Shown: positions 34,435 to 44,282 of the stretch, piece after piece
Layout: each line of letters opens with the position of its first letter
Position numbering within the stretch: the stretch's first letter is position 1
Source of the DNA: Martinezella dioscoreae
GTDB lineage: Bacteria > Pseudomonadota > Alphaproteobacteria > Rhizobiales > Rhizobiaceae
Reading direction: 5' to 3'
DNA: 64,000 nt
Assembly (NCBI RefSeq): GCF_009176305.1
Contig: NZ_BLAJ01000005.1
Coordinates: 124,001-188,000, forward strand
The notes under the pieces: generated by a model
The model's input: only the letters and a program-made list of their open reading frames with translations
Told to the model about the DNA's origin: nothing
Databases searched by the model: none
Made by a program: the position numbers and the translations under genes

Positions 34435-36282
34435 GTGACCGACAGCAAGCGGGACAAGAATGAAGGTAATGGCGGCTTTCCCGGCTTTGATCCAAAGTCA
34501 GTCGAGCCTTACTTCGTCAGGGATCCCGAAGCGATGGCCGTCAACTTTGCCCGTGCGCTGGAAAATCTCGGCAAGGCAGCCTCGGCCTGGCTTGCACCGC
34601 GCGAGCGCGGTGAGAAGGTCGATACGGTTGCCGATCCTTTCACCGACATGGTCAAGACGCTGTCCAAAGTCGGCGAATACTGGCTTTCCGATCCCCGCCG
34701 GACACTGGAAGCGCAGACTCACCTGCTTTCCGGCTATTTCGGCTTGTGGACGAAAACCATGCAGCGCCTCAGCGGCGATTCGTCCGCCGAGGCTGAAGCC
34801 GAGCCGGTGAAGGACAAGCGCTTCGCAGACGAGGATTGGCAGAAGAACCCCTTCTTCGATTTCTTGAAGCAGACCTATCTTCTGACGTCGAACTGGGCGG
34901 AAAAACTGGTCGGCGACGCGGAAGGGCTGGATGAACACACCCGCCACAAAGCGGCATTCTACACGAAGCAGATCACCGCCGCCTTTTCGCCAACCAATTT
35001 TGTCGCGACCAACCCGCAGGTCTATCGCGAGACTATCGCCTCCAATGCCGAGAACCTGGTGCGCGGCATGAAGATGCTGGCCGAGGACATCAGCCTTGGC
35101 CATGGCGAGTTGCGCCTGCGTCAAACCGACATGACGAAATTCGCCATCGGCCGCGACATGGCGCTGACGCCAGGCAAGGTGATCGCGCAAAGCGATGTCT
35201 GCCAGGTGATCCAATATGAGCCGGCGACAGACAAGGTGCTGAAGCGGCCGCTGCTGATCTGCCCGCCCTGGATCAACAAATTCTACATTCTCGATCTCAA
35301 CCCGCAGAAATCCTTCATCAAATGGTGCGTGGAGCAGGGTCACACCGTCTTCGTGATTTCGTGGGTCAATCCCGATCATCGGCATGCGGCGAAGGATTGG
35401 ACCTCTTATGCCCGCGAAGGCATCGATTTCGCACTCGAAACCATCGAAAAGGCGACGGGCGAACAGGAAGTCAATGCTGTTGGATATTGCGTCGGCGGCA
35501 CGCTGCTGGCGGCGACGCTCGCCCTCCACGCCAAGGAAAAGAACAAGCGTATCCGAACGGTAACCTTCCTGACGACGCAGGTCGATTTCACCTTTGCCGG
35601 CGACCTGAAGGTTTTCGTCGACGAAGAGCAGATTGCAGCACTCGAAGAGCAGATGAACGTGCTCGGCTATCTCGAAGGTTCGAAGATGGCGACGGCCTTC
35701 AACATGCTGCGCGCCTCCGAACTGATCTGGCCCTATTTCGTCAATAATTATCTGAAGGGTCAGGAGCCCCTACCCTTCGACCTCCTGTTCTGGAATGCCG
35801 ATTCGACCCGCATGGCCGCGGCCAATCATTCGTTCTACCTGCGCAACTGCTACCTCAACAACGCCTTGAGCCAGGGCAAGATGGTGCTCGACGGCAAGAC
35901 ATTGTCGCTGAAGGACGTACGCATCCCCGTCTACAATCTGGCGACGCGGGAGGATCATATCGCGCCGGCCAAATCCGTCTTCGTCGGCAGCCAGTATTTC
36001 GGCGGTCCGGTGGAATTCGTGGTGACCGGCTCCGGTCACATTGCCGGAGTCGTCAACCCGCCCGACAAGCATAAATATCAGTTCTGGACCGGCGGGCCGA
36101 CCGGCGGTGACTATGAGGATTGGCTCGCCGGGGCAAAGGAGACACCTGGCTCCTGGTGGCCGCATTGGCATGCCTGGATCCTCGCGCAAGACCATCGCAT
36201 GACGGCTGCGCGCAAACCCGGCGGCAAGGCCCTCAATGCGCTGGAAGAGGCACCCGGCAGCTATGTCCTGGAACGGGCATAA
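34435..36282 (+). CDS. phaC: Class I poly(3-hydroxyalkanoate) synthase
   Basis: 615 residues. It polymerises (R)-3-hydroxyacyl-CoA at the granule surface. The lipase-like box GYCVGG contains the catalytic Cys352. Asp507 (REDHIAPAKS) and His535 (GSGHIAGVVNPP) complete the triad. The GTG at 34435 has GGGAGGATGATGC upstream, with GGAGG spaced 7 bases. Two nearby ATGs at 34428 and 34431 are in other frames. The gene is divergent from a lipoprotein and followed 11 bases later by sfsA. No phaA/phaB or phaR gene is in the window. Confidence 0.96.
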   Translation: MTDSKRDKNEGNGGFPGFDPKSVEPYFVRDPEAMAVNFARALENLGKAASAWLAPRERGEKVDTVADPFTDMVKTLSKVGEYWLSDPRRTLEAQTHLLSGYFGLWTKTMQRLSGDSSAEAEAEPVKDKRFADEDWQKNPFFDFLKQTYLLTSNWAEKLVGDAEGLDEHTRHKAAFYTKQITAAFSPTNFVATNPQVYRETIASNAENLVRGMKMLAEDISLGHGELRLRQTDMTKFAIGRDMALTPGKVIAQSDVCQVIQYEPATDKVLKRPLLICPPWINKFYILDLNPQKSFIKWCVEQGHTVFVISWVNPDHRHAAKDWTSYAREGIDFALETIEKATGEQEVNAVGYCVGGTLLAATLALHAKEKNKRIRTVTFLTTQVDFTFAGDLKVFVDEEQIAALEEQMNVLGYLEGSKMATAFNMLRASELIWPYFVNNYLKGQEPLPFDLLFWNADSTRMAAANHSFYLRNCYLNNALSQGKMVLDGKTLSLKDVRIPVYNLATREDHIAPAKSVFVGSQYFGGPVEFVVTGSGHIAGVVNPPDKHKYQFWTGGPTGGDYEDWLAGAKETPGSWWPHWHAWILAQDHRMTAARKPGGKALNALEEAPGSYVLERA

Positions 36283-36293
36283 GTCACCCGATT

Positions 36294-37040
36294 ATGCAAT
36301 TTCCTTCGCCTCTCCTCCCTGCCCGCCTGATTTCCCGCTACAAGCGCTTCCTCTTCGATGCCGAGCTGGAAGACGGGACATTCGTCACCGGCTCCTGCCC
36401 CAATACTGGCTCGATGCTCGGCCTTACGACACCTGGCTCGCGCATATGGCTCTCAGAGCATGAGGGCGCGAAGCGAAAATACCGCCATGTCTTCGAATTG
36501 ATCGAGGCAGACCGCACGACCGTCGGTGTCAACACCGCCATGCCGAACCGCATTGCAGCGGAAGCGATCGCGCTTGGGCAAATCTCCGATCTCGGTGAGT
36601 ATACAATGATCAAGCGCGAGCAGAATTACGGCCGCAACTCGCGTATCGACCTGCTCTTGACCGACCCTTTGCGGACAACCACCTATGTCGAGGTGAAAAA
36701 CGTCCATTTCATGCGACGGCCAGGTCTTGCGGAATTCCCAGATACGGCGACGGCGCGCGGCGCCAAGCATCTGGAAGAACTCGGCGATATGGCCGAGGCC
36801 GGCTATCGCGCCATCATGCTGTTCGTGATCCAGCGCAACGATTGCCATCGCTTCCGCATCTGCGGCGATCTCGATCCGTTCTACGCCACGGCCTATGATC
36901 GCGCTTTGAAGCGTGGCGTCGAGGTCTATGCGCTGAAATGCAGGGTTTCGCCGACTGAAATCGCGCCTGCCGGGTTGATCCCGATAGACGAACCCGGCAT
37001 AGCTGCATTAGAACAGTTTAAGATCTCTACCAAAGGCTAG
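36294..37040 (+). CDS. sfsA: Sugar fermentation stimulation protein homologue SfsA
   Basis: 248 residues. SfsA resembles a PD-(D/E)XK nuclease fold and was first linked to maltose metabolism in E. coli, but its reaction is unsettled. Diagnostic stretches are RYKRFLFDAELEDG, GSCPNTGSMLGL, NSRIDLLLTD, VEVKNVHFMR and EFPDTATARGAKHLEEL. The ATG at 36294 gives the family N-terminus. An in-frame start inside phaC is rejected. It lies close behind phaC. Confidence 0.93.
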   Translation: MQFPSPLLPARLISRYKRFLFDAELEDGTFVTGSCPNTGSMLGLTTPGSRIWLSEHEGAKRKYRHVFELIEADRTTVGVNTAMPNRIAAEAIALGQISDLGEYTMIKREQNYGRNSRIDLLLTDPLRTTTYVEVKNVHFMRRPGLAEFPDTATARGAKHLEELGDMAEAGYRAIMLFVIQRNDCHRFRICGDLDPFYATAYDRALKRGVEVYALKCRVSPTEIAPAGLIPIDEPGIAALEQFKISTKG

Positions 37041-37042
37041 TT

Positions 37043-37879
37043 ATGGTGAACTACATCGAAGCGGCAACGGCGCCGGCGAAAAATACGGGTGCTATCCGCA
37101 TCTACGGAGAGGACGCCTTTGCCGGAATGCGCAAGGCGTGCCAGCTGACCGCCCGCTGCCTCGATGAACTCGCCGCGATCGTCAAGCCTGGCGTGCCCAC
37201 CGATGTCATCGACCGTTTCGTTTTCGAATTCGGCATGGATCACGGCGCCTATCCCGCGACGCTGAACTATCGCGGCTACATGAAATCCTCCTGCACCTCG
37301 ATCAACCACGTCGTCTGCCATGGCATTCCCAACGACAAACCGCTGCGCGAAGGCGATATCGTCAATATCGACGTGACCTATGTGCTCGATGGCTGGCACG
37401 GCGATTCCAGCCGCATGTATCCGGTCGGAGAAATCAAGCGTTCGGCCGAGCGGCTGCTGGAAGTCACCTATGAATCTCTGATGCGCGGCATTGCCGCCGT
37501 TCGTCCGGGTGCACGCACCGGCGCCATCGGCGAAGCGATCCAGACCTATGCCGAAGGCGAGCGCTGCTCGGTCGTGCGCGACTTCTGCGGCCACGGCGTC
37601 GGCAGCCTCTTCCATGACTCGCCGAATATCCTGCATTATGGCCGGGTCAATGACGGCCCGGAACTGCGTGAAGGCATGATCTTCACCATCGAGCCGATGA
37701 TCAATCTCGGCAAGCCGCATGTGAAGGTGCTCGGTGACGGCTGGACGGCCGTCACGCGCGACCGCTCGCTCTCGGCACAATACGAACACACGGTCGGCGT
37801 CACTGCGACGGGCTGCGAGATCTTCACCCTGTCGCCCGGCGGCCTAGACCGCCCCGGCCTGCCGCCGCTGCAGGGATAA
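37043..37879 (+). CDS. map: Methionine aminopeptidase, type I
   Basis: 278 residues. It removes the N-terminal methionine from nascent proteins. The pita-bread fold shows TSINHVVCHGIPNDKPLREG, metal ligands in VNIDVTY, CGHGVGSLFHDSPNILHYG, FTIEPMI and QYEHTVGV. AAAGG precedes the ATG at suitable distance. It starts 2 bases after sfsA and ends 3 bases before radC, so the three are co-transcribed. Confidence 0.96.
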   Translation: MVNYIEAATAPAKNTGAIRIYGEDAFAGMRKACQLTARCLDELAAIVKPGVPTDVIDRFVFEFGMDHGAYPATLNYRGYMKSSCTSINHVVCHGIPNDKPLREGDIVNIDVTYVLDGWHGDSSRMYPVGEIKRSAERLLEVTYESLMRGIAAVRPGARTGAIGEAIQTYAEGERCSVVRDFCGHGVGSLFHDSPNILHYGRVNDGPELREGMIFTIEPMINLGKPHVKVLGDGWTAVTRDRSLSAQYEHTVGVTATGCEIFTLSPGGLDRPGLPPLQG

Positions 37880-37882
37880 TTC

Positions 37883-38737
37883 ATGGCAAAACGTCCCGCT
37901 TCTTCTAACGGACATGGTGACATGCCCCTCGATAGAGGCGGGAAGACGGAGGCGTTGGAAGATGCGCCGCTACTCGACGAGCGGCTGTTCTTCCCTCAAC
38001 AGGTCGCCAAACCCGCCTCGACATCCAAATCCGCACCGATAGCCAAATCCGCGACAACCAACGTCGAAGCCCATTATCATGGCCACCGCGAACGGTTGCG
38101 CAATCGCTATCGCGACGGCGGCGACGCGGCATTGGCGGACTACGAAATCCTCGAACTCCTGCTTTTCCGGCTGATCCCGCGCCGAGACACGAAACCGATC
38201 GCGAAGGCCCTGCTCGCCCGTTTTGGCACGCTTGGCGGCGTATTCGGCGCTCCGGTCAACCTGCTGACGGAGGTCAGTGGCGTCGGCGATACCGTCGCTC
38301 TCGACCTGAAGCTCGTGGCAAGCGTCGCGCAGCGCATGCTGAAGAGCGAATTGACGGGTAAGCCGGTGCTCTCCTCCTGGAAGGCGCTCATCGATTATTG
38401 TCATGCCGCTATGGCGCATGAAGCACGCGAGCAATTTCGCCTGCTGTTTCTCGATAAGCGCAACGCCTTGATCGCCGATGAGGTGCAGGGTTTAGGCACG
38501 GTCGATCATACGCCGGTCTATCCGCGCGAGGTCGTCAAGCGCGCGCTCGAACTCTCCGCCTCCGCAGTAATTCTAGTGCACAATCACCCGTCAGGAGATC
38601 CAACACCTTCGCGTGCCGATATCGACATGACCAAGACCATCATAGACACTGCCAAGCCTTTGGGCATCACCGTTCACGACCATGTTATCATTGGAAAAAA
38701 CGGCCATGTCAGCTTCCGCGCATTGCGGCTGATTTGA
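37883..38737 (+). CDS. radC: RadC/JAB-domain DNA repair family protein
   Basis: 284 residues. A variable N-terminal 60 residues precede a helix-hairpin-helix region and the JAMM metalloprotease-like motif HNHPSGDPTPSRADIDMT (HxH...SxxD). Despite the historic name, a DNA-repair role for RadC is disputed. It follows map by 3 bases. Confidence 0.93.
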   Translation: MAKRPASSNGHGDMPLDRGGKTEALEDAPLLDERLFFPQQVAKPASTSKSAPIAKSATTNVEAHYHGHRERLRNRYRDGGDAALADYEILELLLFRLIPRRDTKPIAKALLARFGTLGGVFGAPVNLLTEVSGVGDTVALDLKLVASVAQRMLKSELTGKPVLSSWKALIDYCHAAMAHEAREQFRLLFLDKRNALIADEVQGLGTVDHTPVYPREVVKRALELSASAVILVHNHPSGDPTPSRADIDMTKTIIDTAKPLGITVHDHVIIGKNGHVSFRALRLI

Positions 38738-38998
38738 AATTGTCACAGATGCGATAATCCAGTACTTCAAATCTATATTGTATGATTTTGATTTTACGTG
38801 ATCATTATCGAATGTCATCCATTCGATCATGGCGAAATATCCCGAATTCGTCGTGGCGATCTCCGCTTTCACTTTTCAGCTCGGCGTCAGGATCATCTGG
38901 CAGAAGGATCTCCGCGTTCCTGTCGGCTGATCCGCCCGCGGAAGCTGTTGTTTGATTTGGCCTTATCCGCTTGCATGCGCCGGCCATCTGGAGATCGA

Positions 38999-39595
38999 AT
39001 GCCGAAGATGTCGCCCAAGCTTGCTCATCGCCTCCTTTCTATCGGTCGCGGCGCGCTTGTCGCGGCAGGCGCTTTTCTAGTGGCCGCCAGCGGCTTCTAT
39101 GCTCACATGCTCTGGACGACGAACTTTCATCCGGTCATTGCCGGCGAGCTTTACCGTTCTTCGCAGCCCTCGGCCACCAACATTGCTGAGTTTCAGAAGC
39201 AATACGGCATCAAGACCATTATCAACCTGCGTGGCTACAATAGCGGCCACCATTGGTACGATACCGAAGTTGCCGAGGCGAAAGCGCTCAACATCGACCA
39301 TATCGATTTCCATATGTCTTCGGCCCGAGAGCTGACACAGGAGCAGGCGGCGCAGCTTGTCGAGATCATGCGGAATGCGCCGAAGCCGATCCTCATTCAT
39401 TGCCAGGCCGGAGCCGACAGAACTGGCCTGGCCTCGGCACTTTACCTTGCCGCCATTGCCAAGACGAATGAGGCTACCGCGGAGGGCCAGATGTCGATCA
39501 TCTATGGTCACCTACCGTTCTCCTTTACGCGTGCCTATGCCATGGACCGTACTTTTGAGAAGCTGGAACCCTGGCTCGGTCTTTCGGCCTCGTGA
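38999..39595 (+). CDS. Dual-specificity protein phosphatase, membrane-anchored
   Basis: 198 residues. One hydrophobic segment at residues 17-36 (RGALVAAGAFLVAASGFYAH) anchors it, with the catalytic domain probably periplasmic. The active-site P-loop is HCQAGADRTG, with Cys135 and Arg141 (CX5R). The general acid region GYNSGHHWYDTE lies near residue 80. GGAG precedes the ATG. The substrate is not known. Similar proteins act on phosphotyrosine or phospholipids. Confidence 0.88.
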   Translation: MPKMSPKLAHRLLSIGRGALVAAGAFLVAASGFYAHMLWTTNFHPVIAGELYRSSQPSATNIAEFQKQYGIKTIINLRGYNSGHHWYDTEVAEAKALNIDHIDFHMSSARELTQEQAAQLVEIMRNAPKPILIHCQAGADRTGLASALYLAAIAKTNEATAEGQMSIIYGHLPFSFTRAYAMDRTFEKLEPWLGLSAS

Positions 39596-39702
39596 ACACC
39601 AAACTTCCCGTTAGATAATCTGTAACATTGAGACGCTACCGGTTGACGGAGCATGTTGCATTGCGACATTGATTCCCCATTCCAGTCATCCGAGGCTTCC
39701 CG

Positions 39703-41106
39703 ATGGACCAATTCGATCTCCTAGTCGTAGGTAGCGGCCCCGCCGGCCGCAGAGGCGCTATTCAGGCTGCCAAGCTCGGCAAGAAGGTACTCGTCGTCGA
39801 GCAAGGCAAGCGGGTCGGCGGCGTCTCGGTCCACACCGGGACCATTCCCTCCAAGACGCTGCGCGAAACCGCGCTCAACCTTTCGGGTTGGCGCGAACGC
39901 GGCTTCTACGGTCGCGCCTATCGCGTCAAACAGGAGATCAGTGCGGAGGATCTCCGCCGCCGCCTGCTAATCACCCTCGACCACGAGGTCGAAGTGCTTG
40001 AGCATCAATTCGCGCGCAATCGCGTCCAGCACATCAGAGGCAAGGCAAGCTTCGTCGATCCGCAGACGATGCAGATCGTCAAGGATGATGGCGAGGTCGT
40101 CACCGTGTCCGCCGCCAGCATACTGCTTGCAGTCGGCACCAAGCCTTTCCGTCCGGATTACATGCCGTTCGACGGCAAGACGGTTCTCGACAGCGATGAA
40201 CTCCTAGAGATCGAGGATTTGCCGCGATCGATGGTCGTCATCGGCGCCGGCGTCATCGGCATCGAATACGCCACAATCTTCAGCGCGCTCGACACGCAGG
40301 TGACGCTGATCGATCCGAAATCCACCATGCTCGATTTCATCGACAAGGAGATCGTCGAGGATTTCACCTATCAGCTTCGCGATCGCAACATGAAGCTGCT
40401 GCTCGGTCAAAAGGCCGAGAAGGTGGAGCGGCAGAACGGCAAGGTCGAGCTGACGCTCGACAATGGCCGCCGCATCACGACAGACATGGTGCTCTTCGCC
40501 GCCGGCCGCATGGGTGCCACCGACACCCTTAATCTTGCCGCTGCCGGCCTTGAGGCCGATGCTCGCGGCCGCCTGAGCGTCAATCCGGAAACCTTCGCCA
40601 CCAAGGTTCCGCATATCTTTGCCGCCGGCGATGTCGTCGGTTTCCCGAGCCTTGCCTCCACGTCGATGGAACAGGGCCGCATTGCCGCGCGCGTCGCCGT
40701 CGGCGCGATCGCCAAGGAGCCGCCGAAATACTTCCCCTATGGCATCTATGCCGTGCCGGAGATTTCCACCTGTGGCCTCTCGGAGGAAGAGGTCAAGGAA
40801 CGGCACATCCCCTATGAGTGCGGCATCGCCCGCTTCCGCGAGACGTCGCGCGGCCACATCATGGGCCTCGACACAGGCCTCTTGAAGATGATCTTCTCGC
40901 TGAAGACCCGCCGCCTGCTCGGCGTCCACATCGTCGGCGAAGGCGCCACCGAGCTCGTGCACATCGGACAGGCCGTGCTGAACCTTAAGGGCACCGTCGA
41001 ATATTTCGTCGAAAACACCTTCAACTATCCGACGCTTGCCGAAGCCTACAAGATCGCCGGCCTCGACGCCTGGAACCGCATGGGCGATATCAAGTCGGAA
41101 CTCTAA
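39703..41106 (+). CDS. sthA: Soluble pyridine nucleotide transhydrogenase (Si-specific)
   Basis: 467 residues, FAD enzyme that exchanges hydride between NADPH and NAD+. FAD motif VVGSGPAGRRGAIQAAKLGK and NAD motif VVIGAGVIGIEYATIFSALD are clear, and the C-terminal dimerisation domain ends NTFNYPTLAEAYKIAGLDAW. In place of the redox CX4C disulfide it reads VSVHTGTIPSKTL, with no cysteine, which excludes a lipoamide dehydrogenase or glutathione reductase and supports SthA. GAGG lies upstream of the ATG. Confidence 0.95.
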   Translation: MDQFDLLVVGSGPAGRRGAIQAAKLGKKVLVVEQGKRVGGVSVHTGTIPSKTLRETALNLSGWRERGFYGRAYRVKQEISAEDLRRRLLITLDHEVEVLEHQFARNRVQHIRGKASFVDPQTMQIVKDDGEVVTVSAASILLAVGTKPFRPDYMPFDGKTVLDSDELLEIEDLPRSMVVIGAGVIGIEYATIFSALDTQVTLIDPKSTMLDFIDKEIVEDFTYQLRDRNMKLLLGQKAEKVERQNGKVELTLDNGRRITTDMVLFAAGRMGATDTLNLAAAGLEADARGRLSVNPETFATKVPHIFAAGDVVGFPSLASTSMEQGRIAARVAVGAIAKEPPKYFPYGIYAVPEISTCGLSEEEVKERHIPYECGIARFRETSRGHIMGLDTGLLKMIFSLKTRRLLGVHIVGEGATELVHIGQAVLNLKGTVEYFVENTFNYPTLAEAYKIAGLDAWNRMGDIKSEL

Positions 41107-41108
41107 TA

Positions 41109-41154
41109 GGTCAATATTGACCATGCCGGCGGAGCTCACTACTCTGCCGGCATG
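41109..41154. repeat. Two successive perfect inverted repeats after sthA
   Basis: GGTCAATATTGACC (41109-41122) is a perfect 14-base palindrome starting 2 bases after the sthA stop. It is followed by CATGCCGGC (41122-41130) pairing with GCCGGCATG (41146-41154). There is no T-run, so a terminator is uncertain. An operator or RNA stop-signal role is possible. Confidence 0.5.
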
Positions 41155-41331
41155 ATGAACATTCTCAACATCGCTTCGGTCTTCTTCATAAGCCGCTAAT
41201 CCCTAGGCTTTCAGCCAAATGAAGACGAGACCGCCTCAACGGCCGCGAGGCCGCGGGTAGGTCTTTGCCGAAACAGCCGTGATGCCCGCACAGGAAGGGT
41301 GAAAAACGGCGCGATGATCGAGAGAGATTTC

Positions 41332-42141
41332 ATGCCATCCCAAAAACAGTATCCGGCTGCGCTTTCCGACGCGCAGGTGAACGATTTCATTGAACATGGC
41401 TTTATACGCATCGATGATGCGTTTTCACAGGAACAGGCTGCCGAAGCCCGCGCCATCATGTGGCGCGATATTCCATGTCGCGAGCACGATCCGGCAAGTT
41501 GGAGATTTCCGGTCGTGAGGCTGCCAGGCTATGGCGGCGAGCCATTCCGTGCCATCGCTAATATGCCCATTTTGCACGCTGCTTTCGATCAACTGGTCGG
41601 GCGTGGGCGATGGTTGCCAAGAGATGGGCTTGGGACCTTCCCCGTGCGTTTCCCGCATCCGGACGATCCCGGCGACGCCGGCTGGCATGTCGACCTCAGC
41701 TTTCCTGGGGACGATTGCGATCCGAATGAGCAAAGCGACTTCTCCGCCTGGCGCGTGAATGTCACCTCGCGAGGGCGCGCTCTGCTTACGCTATTCCTGT
41801 TTTCCGATGTTGGCGAAGACGATGCGCCGACCCGCATCCGCGTCAGCTCTCACATGGATATGGCGCGCTATCTCGAGCCTGCCGGAGAGCACGGGCGTTC
41901 TCATATGATGCTCGAGCAGATGGGAGCCGACCGCCCTCACGCACTGGCAACGGGAAAGGCTGGTACGGTCTACATCTGCCATCCCTTCATAATCCACGCC
42001 GCCCAGAAGCATCGAGGCGCCACGCCGCGATTTATGGCGCAGCCTTCGATCGGCCTTGCTGAGCCCTATCGATTGGAACGGCCGGATAATGCCTATAGCC
42101 CGGTCGAGACAGCCATTCGCCGCGCTTTGGGTAAGGAATAA
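41332..42141 (+). CDS. Phytanoyl-CoA dioxygenase (PhyH)-type iron/2-oxoglutarate oxygenase
   Basis: 269 residues from the ATG at 41332 (in-frame alternatives: ATG at 41314 and GTG at 41299). Facial-triad iron ligands are visible as WHVDLSF (HxD) and the distal His in CHPFIIHAAQKHRG, with an Arg in ATPRFM that could bind 2-oxoglutarate. The N-terminal SDAQVNDFIEHGFIRIDDAF is typical of the PhyH family. The substrate is unknown. It is monocistronic and convergent with the trigger factor gene. Confidence 0.85.
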   Translation: MPSQKQYPAALSDAQVNDFIEHGFIRIDDAFSQEQAAEARAIMWRDIPCREHDPASWRFPVVRLPGYGGEPFRAIANMPILHAAFDQLVGRGRWLPRDGLGTFPVRFPHPDDPGDAGWHVDLSFPGDDCDPNEQSDFSAWRVNVTSRGRALLTLFLFSDVGEDDAPTRIRVSSHMDMARYLEPAGEHGRSHMMLEQMGADRPHALATGKAGTVYICHPFIIHAAQKHRGATPRFMAQPSIGLAEPYRLERPDNAYSPVETAIRRALGKE

Positions 42142-42230
42142 TCGCGCCGAACTGATTGCTGATAGCCTGGGGCCCCTCGCCCCAGCCCTCTCTCCGCTTG
42201 CGGGGAGAGGAAGCATTATGACGAAACAAC

Positions 42231-42257
42231 AAAAGCCCCACCGTTTCCGGTAGGGCT
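42231..42257 (-). terminator. Terminator of the trigger factor gene
   Basis: On the minus strand AGCCCTACCG (42257-42248) pairs with CGGTGGGGCT (42243-42234), one mismatch, around GAAA. TTTGTTGTTT follows. Confidence 0.82.
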
Positions 42258-42282
42258 CAATGTCAGTCCAGAAGAAAGACGA

Positions 42283-43773
42283 TTATTCGGCGCTGTCTTC
42301 AGCAGCCTTCTTCTTCGGAGCGGCCTTCTTCTTCGGAGCCGCTGCTTCTTCGCCTTCAGCGGCAGCTTCGGTTGCTTCAGCCTTGGCAGCAGCCTTCTTC
42401 TTCGGAGCGGCCTTCTTGGCAGCCGGCTTGTCTTCTTCTTCGTCGTCAGCCAGCAGCGCTTCCTTGGAAACGGTCTTGTCCGTGACGTTGACCTCGGTCA
42501 GCAGATGGTCGATGACCTTTTCTTCGAAGATCGGGGCGCGCAGGTTGGCGGAGGCGCCCGGCGTCTTGCGGAAGAATTCGAGGATTTCCTTTTCCTGGCC
42601 CGGGAACTGCTGGAGCTGTGCGTAGAGAGCGCGCTGCAGTTCGTCTTCGCTGACTTCGACGCCGGCCTTTTCGCCGATTTCGGAGAGAACGAGGCCGAGG
42701 CGAACGCGACGCTCGGCGAGCTTGCGGTATTCCTCGCGAGCCTTTTCTTCGGTCGTGTCTTCGTCTTCGAAGGTCTTGCCAGATTCGCTGAGATCGGTTT
42801 CGATCTGGCGCCAGATGCTGGCGAATTCGGCGTCGACGAGCTTCTGCGGCGTGTCGAACTGATACATTTCGTCGAGCTGGTCGAGGATCTGACGCTTGAC
42901 TTTCTGGCGGGTGACAGAGCCGTACTGGCTTTCGATCTGACCGCGAACGATCTCCTTCAGGCGATCGGCGGATTCGATGCCGAGCTTGGAAGCGAGTTCG
43001 TCGTTGATTTCGATTTCACCGGGAGCTGCAACTTCCTTGACGTTGATGTCGAAGGTGGCTTCCTTGCCAGCGAGGTTCTTGGCCGGATAGTCGGCCGGGA
43101 AGGTTACGGTGATGACCTTCTCATCGCCAGCCTTGAGGCCGACGAGCTGCTCTTCGAAGCCCGGGATGAAACGGTTGGAGCCGAGAACGAGCTGTGCGTC
43201 TTCGTCCTTGCCGCCGTCGAAGGCAACGCCGTCGACCTTGCCGAGGTAATCGATGGTGACGCGGTCGCCGTTGGCAGCCTTGCCCTTCTTGGTCTCGTAG
43301 CTACGAGCGCTTTCAGCGATCTTGAGGATCTGCTCGGTCACTTCGTCTTCACTGATTTCAGCGACTTCGCGGGTAACCTTGATGCCATTGACCGGCTTCA
43401 GTTCGATCGCCGGGATGACTTCATAAGACAGCGTGAATTCGAAATCGGCCTGAGCGGAGAGGATCTTTTCTGCCTCGTCCTGGTCTTCCGTCATCGCGAT
43501 TTCCGGCTGGGTGGCCGACTTCTCGCCGCGCTCGGTCAGGATCGCCGGCGGCTGGTCGCGAACGATTTCGTTGACGAGGTCAGCCATGATCGACTTGCCG
43601 TAGACCTTCTTCAGGTGCGAGACCGGAACCTTGCCCGGACGGAAGCCGTTGATGCGGACCTTGTCCTTGACCTCGGCCAGGCGCTCGTTCATGCGCACTT
43701 CCATGTCCTTGGCCGGGATGACCACCTTGATTTCGCGCTTCAGCCCTTCAGCGAGCGTTTCGATAACCTGCAT
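42283..43773 (-). CDS. tig: Trigger factor
   Basis: 496 residues. Ribosome-bound chaperone and peptidyl-prolyl isomerase. The ribosome-binding signature GFRPGKVP is near residue 44, the PPIase domain (NGDRVTIDYLGKVDG) lies near 165-245, and the C-terminal chaperone arms follow. The start at 43773 is preceded by AGGTAGGACA. After residue 440 the protein ends in a low-complexity Lys/Ala/Glu tail (KKAAPKKKAAAKAEATEAAA and a second KKKAAPKKKAA), which is longer than in E. coli (432 residues). Confidence 0.97.
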   Translation of the reverse strand: MQVIETLAEGLKREIKVVIPAKDMEVRMNERLAEVKDKVRINGFRPGKVPVSHLKKVYGKSIMADLVNEIVRDQPPAILTERGEKSATQPEIAMTEDQDEAEKILSAQADFEFTLSYEVIPAIELKPVNGIKVTREVAEISEDEVTEQILKIAESARSYETKKGKAANGDRVTIDYLGKVDGVAFDGGKDEDAQLVLGSNRFIPGFEEQLVGLKAGDEKVITVTFPADYPAKNLAGKEATFDINVKEVAAPGEIEINDELASKLGIESADRLKEIVRGQIESQYGSVTRQKVKRQILDQLDEMYQFDTPQKLVDAEFASIWRQIETDLSESGKTFEDEDTTEEKAREEYRKLAERRVRLGLVLSEIGEKAGVEVSEDELQRALYAQLQQFPGQEKEILEFFRKTPGASANLRAPIFEEKVIDHLLTEVNVTDKTVSKEALLADDEEEDKPAAKKAAPKKKAAAKAEATEAAAEGEEAAAPKKKAAPKKKAAEDSAE

Positions 43774-44052
43774 TGTCCTACCTTCATTCATGGCGGCCGT
43801 GCCCAGCCTGCCGTTCGTTTCGATGAGCACGACGCCGGAAAATCCCGAGCGTGGCTTGGATGCAATTCTCTTTCACCTTGCAAGAGCGCCGCGCCTTCGA
43901 ACGAACGCGCAAAAGGCAGCTCTATCCCGTCACGAGCCAAAACATCTTATCCCCTTTCCTCATCGAAAGCGGGGTGCTTTGGGCAAGATGCGCGTCCTGC
44001 GGCATATCGGAAGACAGGCTTCGTGAGCCTCCCCCCGTCCACAAGACAGTGT

Positions 44053-44137
<85 letters not shown>

Positions 44138-44282
44138 GTTCCCAAAACCGCATGGCGATGCCTGCCCATGGGGCCTTCCGGAGCGCGGCGTCTCTATATC
44201 ACCCGTTTTAAACCACGCAAAGGAAAAATGACGGCTCCGCGACAACGCTTAAAGCTTATCGGAGCCATTAGCGCAGATATCG

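Noticed and set aside
42155..42225. CCTCTCTCCGC/GCGGGGAGAGG repeat as a CRISPR or mobile element remnant
   Set aside because: It is a single short inverted repeat of a kind common in rhizobial intergenic regions, without repetition or spacers.
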